DNA from: Rufibacter latericius
Lineage (GTDB): Bacteria > Bacteroidota > Bacteroidia > Cytophagales > Hymenobacteraceae
Direction of reading: 5' to 3'
Assembly (NCBI RefSeq): GCF_003721515.1
Contig: NZ_RJJD01000023.1
Location: 322,863-386,862 of the forward strand
DNA: 64,000 nucleotides
Shown piece after piece: positions 1 through 8,312 of the stretch. How positions within the stretch are numbered: position 1 is the stretch's first letter; every line of letters starts with the position of its first letter. Position numbers and translations under genes: made by a program. The notes beneath the pieces are model-generated. The model ran no database searches and had not been told where the DNA came from. It saw nothing but the letters and a program-made list of their open reading frames with translations.

Positions 1-99
1 AAGTAACCTCCCGCCTTTTTGCTGAATAAGTGAGGCCGCATAGTGTACCGCATGGATGGCGTTGGGGGAAAAATCGGTGGGTACTAAGATCGTTTTCAT
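1..99 (-). CDS. Universal stress protein (UspA family), N-terminal fragment
   Basis: Reading the minus strand from the ATG at 99-97 gives 33 codons without a stop, running off the left edge. The peptide starts MKTILVPTDFSPNA, the usual beginning of UspA domains: a first beta strand followed by the PTDFS nucleotide-binding loop. Only the first strand and part of the first helix are visible, so ATP binding and domain number cannot be judged. It is divergent from the FixL-like kinase gene, and a second Usp gene lies at 7191-8045. Usp genes are often part of low-oxygen or stress regulons, which fits the neighbouring oxygen-sensor-like genes, but no regulation is shown here. Confidence 0.8.
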   Translation of the reverse strand, partial: MKTILVPTDFSPNAIHAVHYAASLIQQKGGRLL

Positions 100-416
100 G
101 AGAGCTGAGCGGTTAAGGAATCTAATGGTAAGGACCTGAATCTGATACAAAACTACCTGCTCTTTCTAGCCATTGGAATGACCCGCGTCAAAGTCGGAAG
201 TGACTTTCGTCAATAGGCTTCTACCCGAGGAAAGGAGCCCAAACCTTGGCTGAAGGGAAAATTCAGTCTACTCCTATTAAGAAAGGATTCCTTTTGTGGC
301 CATTTTCCTGAAAACCTGCCTAAAACCACGGCGTACTTATGCTTACTATCCAGAGAAGTGATGAAAGTCATTGAAAAAAGAACTCCTAGTTCCTACTTTT
401 ATAAAAATAACTTGAT
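100..416. other. Divergent intergenic region
   Basis: This 317-base spacer separates the divergently read Usp gene and the PAS kinase, so both promoters should lie here. I cannot identify either with confidence. Around 298-330 there is a degenerate copy of the window-wide hairpin motif (ATTTTCCTGAAAACCTGCC). No open reading frame is convincing. Confidence 0.4.
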
Positions 417-1964
417 TTGGAAGAATCCTTGCAGCCCTCCTCCCAGCAGAACCTGGATGACCAGGCCCGCCTGAAAGCCATCATTGATACTGCTATTGAC
501 GGCATCATCACCATTGACCAACGCGGGACCATAGAAACCGTGAACCCCGCGGCTGCCCGTATCTTTGGCTACGAACCTGCCGAGGTCATCGGGCAGAACA
601 TCAAAATGCTCATGCCGGAGCCCGACCATAGTCGGCACGATGGGTACATTGAGAATTACCATCGTACCGGCGAGCGAAAAATCATTGGCATTGGTCGAGA
701 AGTGATGGGCATGCGCAAAGACGGAAGCGTTTTTCCGTTTCTGCTCAGTATCAGTGAGGTGAAGCTGCAGGACAAGATTATTTTCACGGGCATTATCCAT
801 GACATCTCCCAGCAGAAAAAAGCCGAGCAGGCCCAACGCGAAAGCGAAAACAAAATCAACTCCATTATCCAGGCGGCTGTAGACGGCATCATCACCATTA
901 ATGACCGCGGCATCATGGAGATGGTGAACCCCTCGGCGGCTAGGTTGTTCGGGTATCAGGAAGAAGAACTCCTGGGCAAAAACATCAGCCTGCTCATGCC
1001 GGAGCCAGACCACAGCCGGCACGATGGGTATATAGAAAACTACCACCGCACGGGGCAGCGCAAGATCATTGGGATTGGTCGGGAAGTGTCAGGGTTGAAA
1101 AAAGACGGCACCATTTTTCCGCTGTATCTGAGCATCAGCGAAGTGCAACTCACCGACCGCAAGGTGTACACCGGCTTCATCCACGACATCACCAAACAGA
1201 AAGTAAGTGAGGAACGCTTGCGCCGTTACGCCGCCGAACTGGAGCGCAGCAACCGCGAACTACAGGATTTCGCCTACGTGTCGTCGCATGATTTGCAGGA
1301 GCCGCTTCGCAAGATTCAGGCCTTCGGGGACCGTTTGAAAATGAAGGAGCAGGCCAATCTTAGCGACCAGGGCAAAGACTACGTAGACCGAATGCTCAAT
1401 GCTGCGGTGCGCATGCAGAACCTCATCAATGACCTGCTCACCTTCTCGCGCGTCACCACCAAATCAAAGCCTTTTGAAAAAGTAAACCTGGATACCATCC
1501 TTGACGGGGTGTTGTCTGACCTGGAAATCACCATTGAGAAAACCGGTACCGTTATTGAACGATTCCCGTTGCCTACCCTGGAAGCCGAGCCCACCCAAAT
1601 ACGCCAGCTTTTCCAGAACCTCATCAGCAATGCCATTAAATTCCGGAAAGAGGATACCACGCCGGTGGTGCGCATTACCTCGCGCAACGGGCAGCGCAGG
1701 GCCCACCTTACCTCAACTCCTGGCGATGAGCACGTAACCATAGAGATATCTGACAACGGCATAGGGTTCGATGAAAAGTATCTTGACCGGATTTTTAATA
1801 TATTTCAGCGCCTGGAAGGCCACAAATACGAAGGCTCAGGCATTGGGCTGGCTATCTGCCGCAAAATAGCCATCAGGCACGGCGGTGACATCACCGCCCG
1901 CAGTAAACCCGGCGAGGGAACCACCTTTGTCATTACCCTTGCCACCAGACACCTTCAGGATTAA
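417..1964 (+). CDS. Sensor histidine kinase with two FixL-type haem PAS domains
   Basis: A 515-residue soluble kinase with no membrane segment. PAS1 spans about residues 17-132 and PAS2 about 143-262, and the two are near duplicates. Both keep every haem-pocket residue of Bradyrhizobium FixL at identical spacing: the proximal His (H74, H202, in SRHDGYI), +15 Ile (I89, I217), +20 Arg (R94, R222, in GIGRE), +36 Leu (L110, L238) and +38 Ile (I112, I240). A helix then leads to HisKA with H291 (SSHDLQEP), N-box N405, G1 DNGIG 446-450 and G2 GSGIGLA 473-479. The likely role is O2 or other haem-ligand sensing with phosphotransfer to the receiver genes downstream. The start is TTG: an in-frame TAA lies 9 bases upstream and no ATG is nearby. 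Function is inferred from pocket residues; haem binding is untested. Confidence 0.88.
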   Translation: MEESLQPSSQQNLDDQARLKAIIDTAIDGIITIDQRGTIETVNPAAARIFGYEPAEVIGQNIKMLMPEPDHSRHDGYIENYHRTGERKIIGIGREVMGMRKDGSVFPFLLSISEVKLQDKIIFTGIIHDISQQKKAEQAQRESENKINSIIQAAVDGIITINDRGIMEMVNPSAARLFGYQEEELLGKNISLLMPEPDHSRHDGYIENYHRTGQRKIIGIGREVSGLKKDGTIFPLYLSISEVQLTDRKVYTGFIHDITKQKVSEERLRRYAAELERSNRELQDFAYVSSHDLQEPLRKIQAFGDRLKMKEQANLSDQGKDYVDRMLNAAVRMQNLINDLLTFSRVTTKSKPFEKVNLDTILDGVLSDLEITIEKTGTVIERFPLPTLEAEPTQIRQLFQNLISNAIKFRKEDTTPVVRITSRNGQRRAHLTSTPGDEHVTIEISDNGIGFDEKYLDRIFNIFQRLEGHKYEGSGIGLAICRKIAIRHGGDITARSKPGEGTTFVITLATRHLQD

Positions 1965-1977
1965 GCCTTAGAAAACT

Positions 1978-2427
1978 ATGAGCCCAAACAAAAGAACCAT
2001 TATCATTCTCATTGCCGATGACGATGCCGAAGACCGCATGTTGGTCAAGGATGCCCTGGAAGAGAACAGGTTAACAAATCAGATCCAGTTTGTAGAAAAC
2101 GGCGAGGAACTGATAGACTACCTGCACAACCGTGGCAAGTTCACCGATAAAGCCAAGTATCCTACGCCAGGCCTAATCCTGCTAGACCTGAACATGCCCA
2201 AAAAAGACGGCCGTGAGGCCCTTAGGGAAATTAAGTCTGATGAGCACCTGCGCGTGATCCCCGTGGTGGTACTCACTACCTCCAAAGCCGAGGAAGACAT
2301 CCTGCGCACCTATGATCTGGGCGTGAGCTCCTTCATCACCAAACCCGTGACCTTCGCAGCCCTGGTAGACGTGATGAAAACCCTCACCAAATACTGGTTC
2401 GAAATTGTGGAGCTGCCCAAGCCTTGA
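1978..2427 (+). CDS. Single-domain response regulator (Rcp1/CheY type)
   Basis: A 149-residue stand-alone receiver. The acidic triad is DDD at 14-16, the phosphoacceptor is D70 in LILLDLNMP, the switch Thr/Ser lies in VVVLTTS at about 97-102, and the conserved lysine is K122 in ITKP. The wording DLNMPKKDGREAL is typical of the small receivers paired with PAS or phytochrome kinases. It starts 14 bases after the FixL-like kinase ends, so it is almost surely co-transcribed and its probable phosphorylation partner. There is no output domain, so it must act by protein contact or as a phosphorelay intermediate. A GAGT microsatellite begins two bases past its stop codon. Confidence 0.9.
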   Translation: MSPNKRTIIILIADDDAEDRMLVKDALEENRLTNQIQFVENGEELIDYLHNRGKFTDKAKYPTPGLILLDLNMPKKDGREALREIKSDEHLRVIPVVVLTTSKAEEDILRTYDLGVSSFITKPVTFAALVDVMKTLTKYWFEIVELPKP

Positions 2428-2428
2428 A

Positions 2429-2467
2429 GAGTGAGTGAGTGAGTGAGTGAGTGAGTGAGTGAGTGAG
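2429..2467. repeat. GAGT tetranucleotide microsatellite, 9.75 copies
   Basis: Nine perfect GAGT units plus GAG lie directly after the stop codon of the receiver gene. The tract is outside any credible gene. Such arrays change length by slippage. The following 225 bases to the next gene hold a half copy of the palindromic repeat described at 5084-5334. Confidence 0.95.
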
Positions 2468-2480
2468 GCCATTTCCCTTT

Positions 2481-2510
2481 TTTGTCATCCTGAAAGGATC
2501 TTGTGGGCGA
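2481..2510 (+). repeat. Single arm of an intergenic palindromic repeat
   Basis: These 30 bases (beginning TTTGTCATCCTGAAAGGATC) match the left inner arm of the element at 5084-5334 with few changes. The facing arm is not visible here, so this is a partial copy. It sits in the spacer between the receiver gene and the hybrid kinase. Confidence 0.7.
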
Positions 2511-2692
2511 ACTGGAAAGGCTGGAGGAAACAATACAACCGCTTACGCACAAGAGCTTTCCAAGCTGACAAATGCCCAGGTTCATCTCATTATCTCAAGA
2601 GAATACCTACACCTGTTTCTTGCCCGTTTTTCAGAAAACAGACCTAAAACGTTACCAAGTTGCCGCCGAAAGTGGCGAAAAGATAAACTCCG

Positions 2693-3919
2693 ATGCCTGA
2701 TAAAATCAGAATTTTGTTAGTGGATGACGATGAAGATGACTTCGTGATTACCCGCGACATCATTCAGGATATTCCGGGCCGGCAATACCACCTAGACTGG
2801 ACGCCCTCTTTCCCGGAGGCGCTTTCCCTTATCCGGGAAAAGAAACACGATGTCTACCTGGTGGATTTTTTCCTGGGTGCCCATGACGGACTTGAACTGA
2901 TTACCCAAGCCGTTGCGGAAGGTGCCGCCGGTCCGTTTATCCTGCTCACTGGCCAAACTGATCGCGAAACTGATGAGAAAGCCATGCGGGCCGGGGCTCA
3001 GGATTACCTGGTGAAAGGCACCTTCAACCCTTTTGACCTGGAACGGTCCATTAGGTACAGCATTGAGCACGCCAAGAGCCTCGCCGAGATCCAGTCTCTA
3101 AATGCCCAACTGGAGCAACGGGTGGAAGAAAGAACCCAGGAACTGGCCGAGGCCATCCAGAAACTGGAGAACACCAACCGTATTCTCTACGAAGCACAAC
3201 TGGATATTGAGAAGGCCCTGCAGAAAGAGAAAGAACTCAACGAGCTCAAATCGCGGTTCGTGACTACGGCCTCCCATGAGTTTAGGACGCCCTTGAGCAC
3301 GGTGCTTTCCTCGGCCTCTATCATCGCGCGCTACAAAACCACCGAGGAAGACGACAAACGCCTGAAGCACGTAGACCGCATCAAATCTGCGGTGCAGAAC
3401 CTGACGGTGATCCTCAATGATTTTCTGTCCATCAGCCGCATTGAAGAGGGCAAAGTGTACAATATTCCGTCTACCTTTAACCTAGTGGCGTTTGTGAAGG
3501 AAAGCGTGGAAGAGATGCAGGCGCTGGTGAAAGAAGGCCAGAGAATCATCTACCAGCACCAGGGCGAGCAGGAGTTGGTGGAACTGGACAAGCAGTTGCT
3601 CAAGAACATCCTAATTAACCTGCTCTCTAACGCCAGCAAATATTCTGCCGAGGGGAGAACCATTCATTTGGCTACCATCATCACTCCGGAAACTGTGACC
3701 ATTACCGTGCAGGACGAAGGCATCGGGATTCCGGCGCAGGACCAGACGCACTTGTTTACGCCGTTTTTCCGGGCGCAGAATGCCACCAATATCCAAGGCA
3801 CGGGCCTCGGGCTAAATATTGTCAAAAGATACGTAGAAGTCATGGACGGCACGCTTGATTTCCAGAGCGTGCTGGACAAAGGAACCACGTTTACCATCAC
3901 TTTCCCGCAAACACTGTAG
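2693..3919 (+). CDS. Receiver-histidine kinase hybrid
   Basis: A 408-residue soluble protein with its receiver at the N-terminus (about 5-120; DDDEDD 11-16, phosphoacceptor D58 in VYLVDFF, T/G switch LLTGQT, K108). A coiled coil (about 125-188, ending in QKEKELNELKSRF) links it to HisKA with H195 in TASHEFRTP, followed by an HATPase with DEGIGIP and GTGLGLN boxes. No sensor domain is present, so its input is probably phosphorylation of the receiver by another kinase, such as the FixL-like protein upstream. The ATG at 2693 is the first in frame. The next gene begins two bases after the TAG stop, so they are translationally coupled. Its C-terminal half would act on the REC-CRP protein or on the small receiver. 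Confidence 0.9.
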   Translation: MPDKIRILLVDDDEDDFVITRDIIQDIPGRQYHLDWTPSFPEALSLIREKKHDVYLVDFFLGAHDGLELITQAVAEGAAGPFILLTGQTDRETDEKAMRAGAQDYLVKGTFNPFDLERSIRYSIEHAKSLAEIQSLNAQLEQRVEERTQELAEAIQKLENTNRILYEAQLDIEKALQKEKELNELKSRFVTTASHEFRTPLSTVLSSASIIARYKTTEEDDKRLKHVDRIKSAVQNLTVILNDFLSISRIEEGKVYNIPSTFNLVAFVKESVEEMQALVKEGQRIIYQHQGEQELVELDKQLLKNILINLLSNASKYSAEGRTIHLATIITPETVTITVQDEGIGIPAQDQTHLFTPFFRAQNATNIQGTGLGLNIVKRYVEVMDGTLDFQSVLDKGTTFTITFPQTL

Positions 3920-3921
3920 CT

Positions 3922-4983
3922 ATGAAGAAAATACTGCTGATAGAAGACAACCAGGAAATAAGGGAGAATACCGCCGAGATCCTTTCCCTCGCCAATTACG
4001 AGGTAGTGGAAGCCGAAAACGGGAAAGTAGGCGTAGACCTGGCCCGCAAAGAACAGCCGGACCTTATCATCTGCGACATCATGATGCCCCAACTGGACGG
4101 CTACGGCGTGCTGCACCTCCTCAGCAAGAACCCCGATACTTCCAGCATTCCGTTCGTGTTTTTGACGGCCAAATCTGAAAAAGAAGACTTCCGGAAAGGG
4201 ATGAAACTGGGTGCTGATGACTACCTCACTAAACCCTTTGATGACCTGGAACTGCTGGATGCCGTGGAAATGCGCCTCAGGAAAAACGAGATCCTGAAAG
4301 CCGAGTTCCAGAAAAGCGTACAGGGCCTGGACGAGTTCATCCAGGAAGCCAGAGGCTACGAAGACCTGAACAAACTGATCTCAGACGAGCGCCGCGTCAC
4401 GGTGTTCAAGAAGAAGCACAACCTCTTCCTGGAAGGCAATTATCCCAACGCGCTGTATTTCCTGAGCAAAGGCAAGGTAAAAACCTACAAAGCCAACGAA
4501 GACGGCCGTGAGTACATCACCAATCTCTACAAAGATGGTGACTTCATCGGCTACCTTGATCTGCTGGAAGAAAACGCCTACCGCGAATCTGCCATGGCGC
4601 TGGAAGACTCTGAGGTGTACCTCATCCCCAAAGAGGACTTCTTCACACTCCTGCACCAGAACCGCGATGTAGCCAACAAGTTCATCAAAATCCTCTCAGA
4701 CAACCTCGCCGACCGTGAAGACCGTCTCTTGAAACTTGCCTACAATTCTGTGCGCAAGCGTGTAGCCGAGGCCCTGATTCTGGTAGAAAAACAATACCAG
4801 CAAGACGGTAACAACGTTACTGAGATGTCCATCTCCCGAGAGGACTTGGCCAGCATTGTGGGCGCCTCCAAGGAAACTGTCATCCGCACCCTCGCCGACT
4901 TCAAAGATGAAAAACTCATTGACACCCGCGGCAGCAAAATCTTTATCCTCAACTCCCAGAAGCTCGCCAAAATGAGGAACTAG
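3922..4983 (+). CDS. Receiver-CRP/FNR fusion transcription regulator
   Basis: A 353-residue protein with three parts: a receiver at 1-120 (phosphoacceptor D52 in LIICDIMMP, switch T82, K104 in LTKPF), a cyclic-nucleotide-binding-like beta-roll at about 155-275, and a CRP-type winged helix at about 285-350 with the recognition helix in GASKETVIRTLADFK. The N-terminal Cys cluster of FNR is absent, so it should not bind an Fe-S cluster itself. The usual CRP cAMP-contacting RxS motif is not obvious. The simplest reading is a FixK-like activator that has its own receiver and is controlled by phosphorylation from the adjacent kinases. It follows the hybrid kinase by two bases. Confidence 0.9.
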   Translation: MKKILLIEDNQEIRENTAEILSLANYEVVEAENGKVGVDLARKEQPDLIICDIMMPQLDGYGVLHLLSKNPDTSSIPFVFLTAKSEKEDFRKGMKLGADDYLTKPFDDLELLDAVEMRLRKNEILKAEFQKSVQGLDEFIQEARGYEDLNKLISDERRVTVFKKKHNLFLEGNYPNALYFLSKGKVKTYKANEDGREYITNLYKDGDFIGYLDLLEENAYRESAMALEDSEVYLIPKEDFFTLLHQNRDVANKFIKILSDNLADREDRLLKLAYNSVRKRVAEALILVEKQYQQDGNNVTEMSISREDLASIVGASKETVIRTLADFKDEKLIDTRGSKIFILNSQKLAKMRN

Positions 4984-5083
4984 GTAGTTGAGTGAGTATT
5001 TTAGCTGTTTTGAGAAAAGAGGGCTGAAACCAGGTATTCTGGTAACAAGCCAACTTACAGTGTAAATTATTAATAAGGATTGT

Positions 5084-5334
5084 TTTTCACTGGAGCGAGC
5101 CTCTGGCTGGCGTCTTCGCGCATTGCTGAATGCTCCACACTCTTTTGTCATCCTGAAAGGATCCTGTAGGCAAACGGTAAGGTGTTTCTTCCATGCTTTT
5201 CTAGCTCGCCCACAAGATCTATTCAAAATGACAAATGGGAAAATTTCAAATGGAATCAGCTAGGATACCTGAACTTTAAAATCTAAAAGCTTTCGTGTGG
5301 GTGCGGACAGCCAGAGGCTCGCGCCAGCGTGAAA
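5084..5334. repeat. Nested palindromic (REP/MITE-like) element
   Basis: Outer arms at 5084-5110 and 5308-5334 share GCGAGCCTCTGGCT and its complement, with TTTCAC further out. Inner arms at 5144-5173 (TTTGTCATCCTGAAAGGATC...) and 5206-5235 (...GATCTATTCAAAATGACAAA) are also inverted. There is no coding capacity. A partial inner arm recurs at 2481-2510, so this is a dispersed family. It lies between the CRP-type regulator and hemA. Confidence 0.7.
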
Positions 5335-5370
5335 GCTATTCACTTCCGTTCGTATCAAATCTCTTACATT

Positions 5371-5389
5371 CGCAAGTTGTAAACTTGCG
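5371..5389. repeat. Short palindrome CGCAAGTTGTAAACTTGCG
   Basis: A perfect 8-base stem with a 3-base loop in the spacer before hemA. It is followed by a looser echo (GGTGCAAACTTGAAGC). It may be a dispersed repeat or a regulator site; nothing here decides which. Confidence 0.5.
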
Positions 5390-5643
5390 CCAAAGTAGCT
5401 CCAAGGTGCAAACTTGAAGCATGAATCTATAAGCGAAGCAACGAAAAGACGCCTGCTCAAATGAACTTGTAGTGTCCGAAGGGCCTACGAGCGTCTCTCC
5501 CAAAACCGTTTCCAGGCCATTTTCCGCAAACCGCCTCCAAAACCATCCTCCAGGTACTGACAAATCACTGCTCCAAAACTGACCTGCATCATATTTCCAA
5601 AACCAGCTACTGCCGAGATTTGCATTGGAATAAAGTCAAGACG

Positions 5644-6912
5644 ATGCAGACATCTTTCAAAGCCCTCACTCTTTCATATAAACATGCTCCCATTGCGGTG
5701 CGGGAAGCTGTGGCCTTAAATGAAATCGGGTGCCGGAACCTGTTAGATAAAATTAAGGAATTCACTTTGGCGCAGGATGTGCTCGTGCTGTCCACCTGCA
5801 ACCGTACCGAGGTGTATTATGCCGCTGAGCAAGACTACTCCAAAGAAATCATCAAACTGATTGCCCTGGAGAAAGGCTTTATTGCCACAGGCGAGATTGG
5901 CCCATATTTCATGCACCTGGACGAAGGGCAGGAGGCCGTGCAGCACCTGTTCAACGTGGCCATTGGGTTGGAGTCACAGGTGGTGGGCGACATGCAGATC
6001 ATGAACCAGGTGAAGAACGCCTACCAATGGGCCGCAGATGCCAACATGGTGGGCCCTTTCCTGCACCGCCTGCTGCACACCATTTTCTTCACGAACAAAC
6101 GCGTGGTAAACGAAACCGCTTTTAAAGACGGAGCTGCTTCGGTCTCTTATGCAACGGTAGAATTGGTGGAGGAACTCACCCGCAAGATTGAGAACCCCAA
6201 CGTGTTGATGCTGGGGGTAGGGGAAATTGGCGCAAACGTCTGCGATAACTTCCAAAAATCCGAGGTCCGGAACATAACCATCGCAAACCGCACGCACCAT
6301 AAAGCCTTGGAACTGGCGCAGAAATGCAAGGCCACTGCTATTTACTGGGAAAACGTGTGGGAAGCCATGGCAATTGCAGATGTGGTGATCTCCTCGGTAC
6401 CCGGTGACTGTTTCTTTGTCAGTAAGGAAGTGGTGGAGAAAATGGGGGAGAAGCGGCCCGCGTATTTTGTTGATTTGTCCATGCCTCGCAGCATTGACAG
6501 CGCCCTGGAAGAACTGGCAGGCACAAAAGTGTTCAACGTTGACAATATCAAAAACCGGGCGACTGAGGCCTTGGGAAATAGATTGGCCGCCATTTCGGCT
6601 GTGAGAGAAATCATCACCGAAGCCATGGACGAGTTCCAGGCCTGGACCCGTGATATGGGTATGTCTCCTGCCTTGCAGCAGTTCAAGAATCGCCTGGAGG
6701 AAATCAGGCAGCGCGAGTTGGCCCGTTACATGAAGCAGTTGGGTGATCAGGAAAGAGAATTAGTGGAGACCATCACTAAAAACATTCTGAACAAGATTGT
6801 GAAAATGCCTGCCCTGGAACTGAAAGCCGCCTGCCAGCGCGGCGAGTCTGAGGCTTTGATTGAAGGGCTGAGTGCCCTATTTAACTTAGAGAAAGCACCC
6901 CAGTTGGTTTAA
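5644..6912 (+). CDS. hemA: Glutamyl-tRNA reductase
   Basis: HemA reduces glutamyl-tRNA to glutamate-1-semialdehyde, the first committed step of C5 haem synthesis. The 422-residue length is normal for the family. The catalytic cysteine is C52 in VLSTCNRTEVYY; GLESQVVGDMQI matches the conserved GLDSMVLGE-type loop; a Rossmann motif GVGEIG begins the NADPH domain near residue 185; a long dimerisation helix closes the protein. I prefer the ATG at 5644 (MQTSFKALTLSYKHAP) to the TTG 24 bases upstream because family members start there. Its position after a haem-PAS kinase and a CRP-type regulator suggests haem synthesis is linked to that signalling system. A long spacer separates them, so it may have its own promoter. 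Confidence 0.96.
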   Translation: MQTSFKALTLSYKHAPIAVREAVALNEIGCRNLLDKIKEFTLAQDVLVLSTCNRTEVYYAAEQDYSKEIIKLIALEKGFIATGEIGPYFMHLDEGQEAVQHLFNVAIGLESQVVGDMQIMNQVKNAYQWAADANMVGPFLHRLLHTIFFTNKRVVNETAFKDGAASVSYATVELVEELTRKIENPNVLMLGVGEIGANVCDNFQKSEVRNITIANRTHHKALELAQKCKATAIYWENVWEAMAIADVVISSVPGDCFFVSKEVVEKMGEKRPAYFVDLSMPRSIDSALEELAGTKVFNVDNIKNRATEALGNRLAAISAVREIITEAMDEFQAWTRDMGMSPALQQFKNRLEEIRQRELARYMKQLGDQERELVETITKNILNKIVKMPALELKAACQRGESEALIEGLSALFNLEKAPQLV

Positions 6913-7049
6913 AGTAGCCGTGCATTCTCCAGTGGTAGTCTTATTAATAGAGGAAAGAGGAAGTTGTTTAAAAGTCTTCTTCATCCATAACGTTTTCGAA
7001 CCTAATGAATAAAATATGAGATAAAGAAAGTTGGAAGTGAGTACATTAC

Positions 7050-7091
7050 AAAACTAGAAAGCCAGGCTAAGCAGCCTGGCTTTCTAGTTTT
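7050..7091. terminator. Bidirectional rho-independent terminator
   Basis: A perfect 19-base stem (AAAACTAGAAAGCCAGGCT and its complement) with a 4-base loop, flanked by A-rich and T-rich tracts. It lies between the convergent hemA (+) and Usp (-) genes and should stop both transcripts. Confidence 0.92.
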
Positions 7092-7190
7092 TAGTTTTAT
7101 AGATGTTTAGATAAAATGAGCGCTTTTCAGCCGCAGATTTAATTTTGATAGGAATAAGATTTGCGTTTTTAAGGCAGGAAAGCAGGTTGC

Positions 7191-8045
7191 TTAGACTCTT
7201 ATTCTTTTGGCATGCACCAGTAAAAGAGGTAAGGGCAGGGGATGGTTTTCCTCTGAACCAGAACGGAAAAGATGTGCCCAAGAATCGGTGGTATGAGCAC
7301 CCATTACCAGCATATCGGCGCGGTTTTTCCGGCAGAACTGGCTGATTCCCTCCGGTATGGAGGCATTTACTTCTACATGGTGGCTTACCCGTTGGTACGA
7401 AATGCGTTTGCTTAATCTCTCCAGCTCTTCCATGGAAAATTTTCGGGCCATGGAATTTTCCTTCGGCAACACGTGCAGCAGTTGTATCTGCGCCCCGAAA
7501 TAGCTGGCCAGTTTCAGGACCACTGACATATCGGCCGGACAGAATCCGCGGAGATCAGTGGCCACTACGATGCGGCGGAGGGGTTTGAAAGAAACTTTGT
7601 TCGGGATCAACAAAACCGGGCAGGACACTTGCTGGGCCACCTGGTCAGCCAACGAGTGGGCCGAAAGGTTGTCAAGGCCTTGGGGCTCTTCGGTGCCTAA
7701 CACCACTAGGTCAGCTTTTTCTTCCTGGGCCAGGTGGGTTATTTTTTGCTGGGCTTCCCCGTACCTGATCTTTGTTTCATAGGAAACCGAAATGCCCCAT
7801 CCGTTATCCTCCAAAGACTCTTTCATTTCTTTCAGCTTGGAGAGCTTTTTCATTCTTCGTTTTATCTCATCCTTAGTCGGATAACCCGATTCTTCTCCGG
7901 TAGTTGAAAAGGCAGATGAAACAGGCTCTGAGATGGTATGGCATAAGAGAACATGCGAAGTCATTCGCTGCGCAATCTCATCGGCGTATTTAATGGCGTT
8001 TTTAGAACCTTTGGTGAAATCAGTGGGGCATAGAATAGTAACCAT
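7191..8045 (-). CDS. Tandem universal stress protein (UspA family)
   Basis: A 284-residue protein with two Usp folds. The first begins MVTILCPTDFTKGSKNA and the second begins near residue 158 (RIVVATDLRGFC). The ends of the two domains carry the expected nucleotide-binding features LVVLGTEE and MLVMGAHTTDS; the G-2x-G-9x-G-S/T ATP loop is only partly kept, so ATP binding is uncertain. It is cytosolic with no signal peptide. The gene faces hemA across a strong terminator. Together with the Usp fragment at the left edge it brackets the sensor cluster, an arrangement often seen around low-oxygen regulons. Confidence 0.88.
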   Translation of the reverse strand: MVTILCPTDFTKGSKNAIKYADEIAQRMTSHVLLCHTISEPVSSAFSTTGEESGYPTKDEIKRRMKKLSKLKEMKESLEDNGWGISVSYETKIRYGEAQQKITHLAQEEKADLVVLGTEEPQGLDNLSAHSLADQVAQQVSCPVLLIPNKVSFKPLRRIVVATDLRGFCPADMSVVLKLASYFGAQIQLLHVLPKENSMARKFSMEELERLSKRISYQRVSHHVEVNASIPEGISQFCRKNRADMLVMGAHTTDSWAHLFRSGSEENHPLPLPLLLVHAKRIRV

Positions 8046-8220
8046 ATAAAATAGTATTATTTAATTGCAGACGTAATTTCAACCTTTAAAAGTTCCAGAA
8101 TTATGACGGAAATCAACAATAACTATGAACTTGGTCAATTTTGAGACCTTTAGTTACTATTTTTTTGAGGTTGGTATTGGATGATAAGGTTGGAGGTTCA
8201 TACTGGTGAGCAAAGTATAA

Positions 8221-8272
8221 GGGGTTCCGTTTCCGGGCTGTTCTTTCAAAAACAGCCCGGAAACGGAACCCC
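8221..8272. terminator. Strong hairpin terminator
   Basis: A perfect 22-base stem (GGGGTTCCGTTTCCGGGCTG... and complement) with an 8-base loop. It sits just past the stop codon of the M28 peptidase gene (minus strand) and upstream of the Usp gene, so it most likely ends the peptidase transcript. The T-tract is weak. Confidence 0.85.
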
Positions 8273-8312
8273 TAGTAGGATGAGGAAAGGAACTTGGTTT
8301 AACCTTGAAGCC

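Noticed and set aside
2182..2585. Minus-strand frames with repeated LTHS residues across the GAGT repeat
   Set aside because: They are only translations of the microsatellite and of the complement of the receiver gene; no start signal or other protein-like sequence.
5620..5643. TTG start for hemA eight codons upstream
   Set aside because: The ATG at 5644 gives the normal HemA N-terminus and length; the extra residues do not fit the family.
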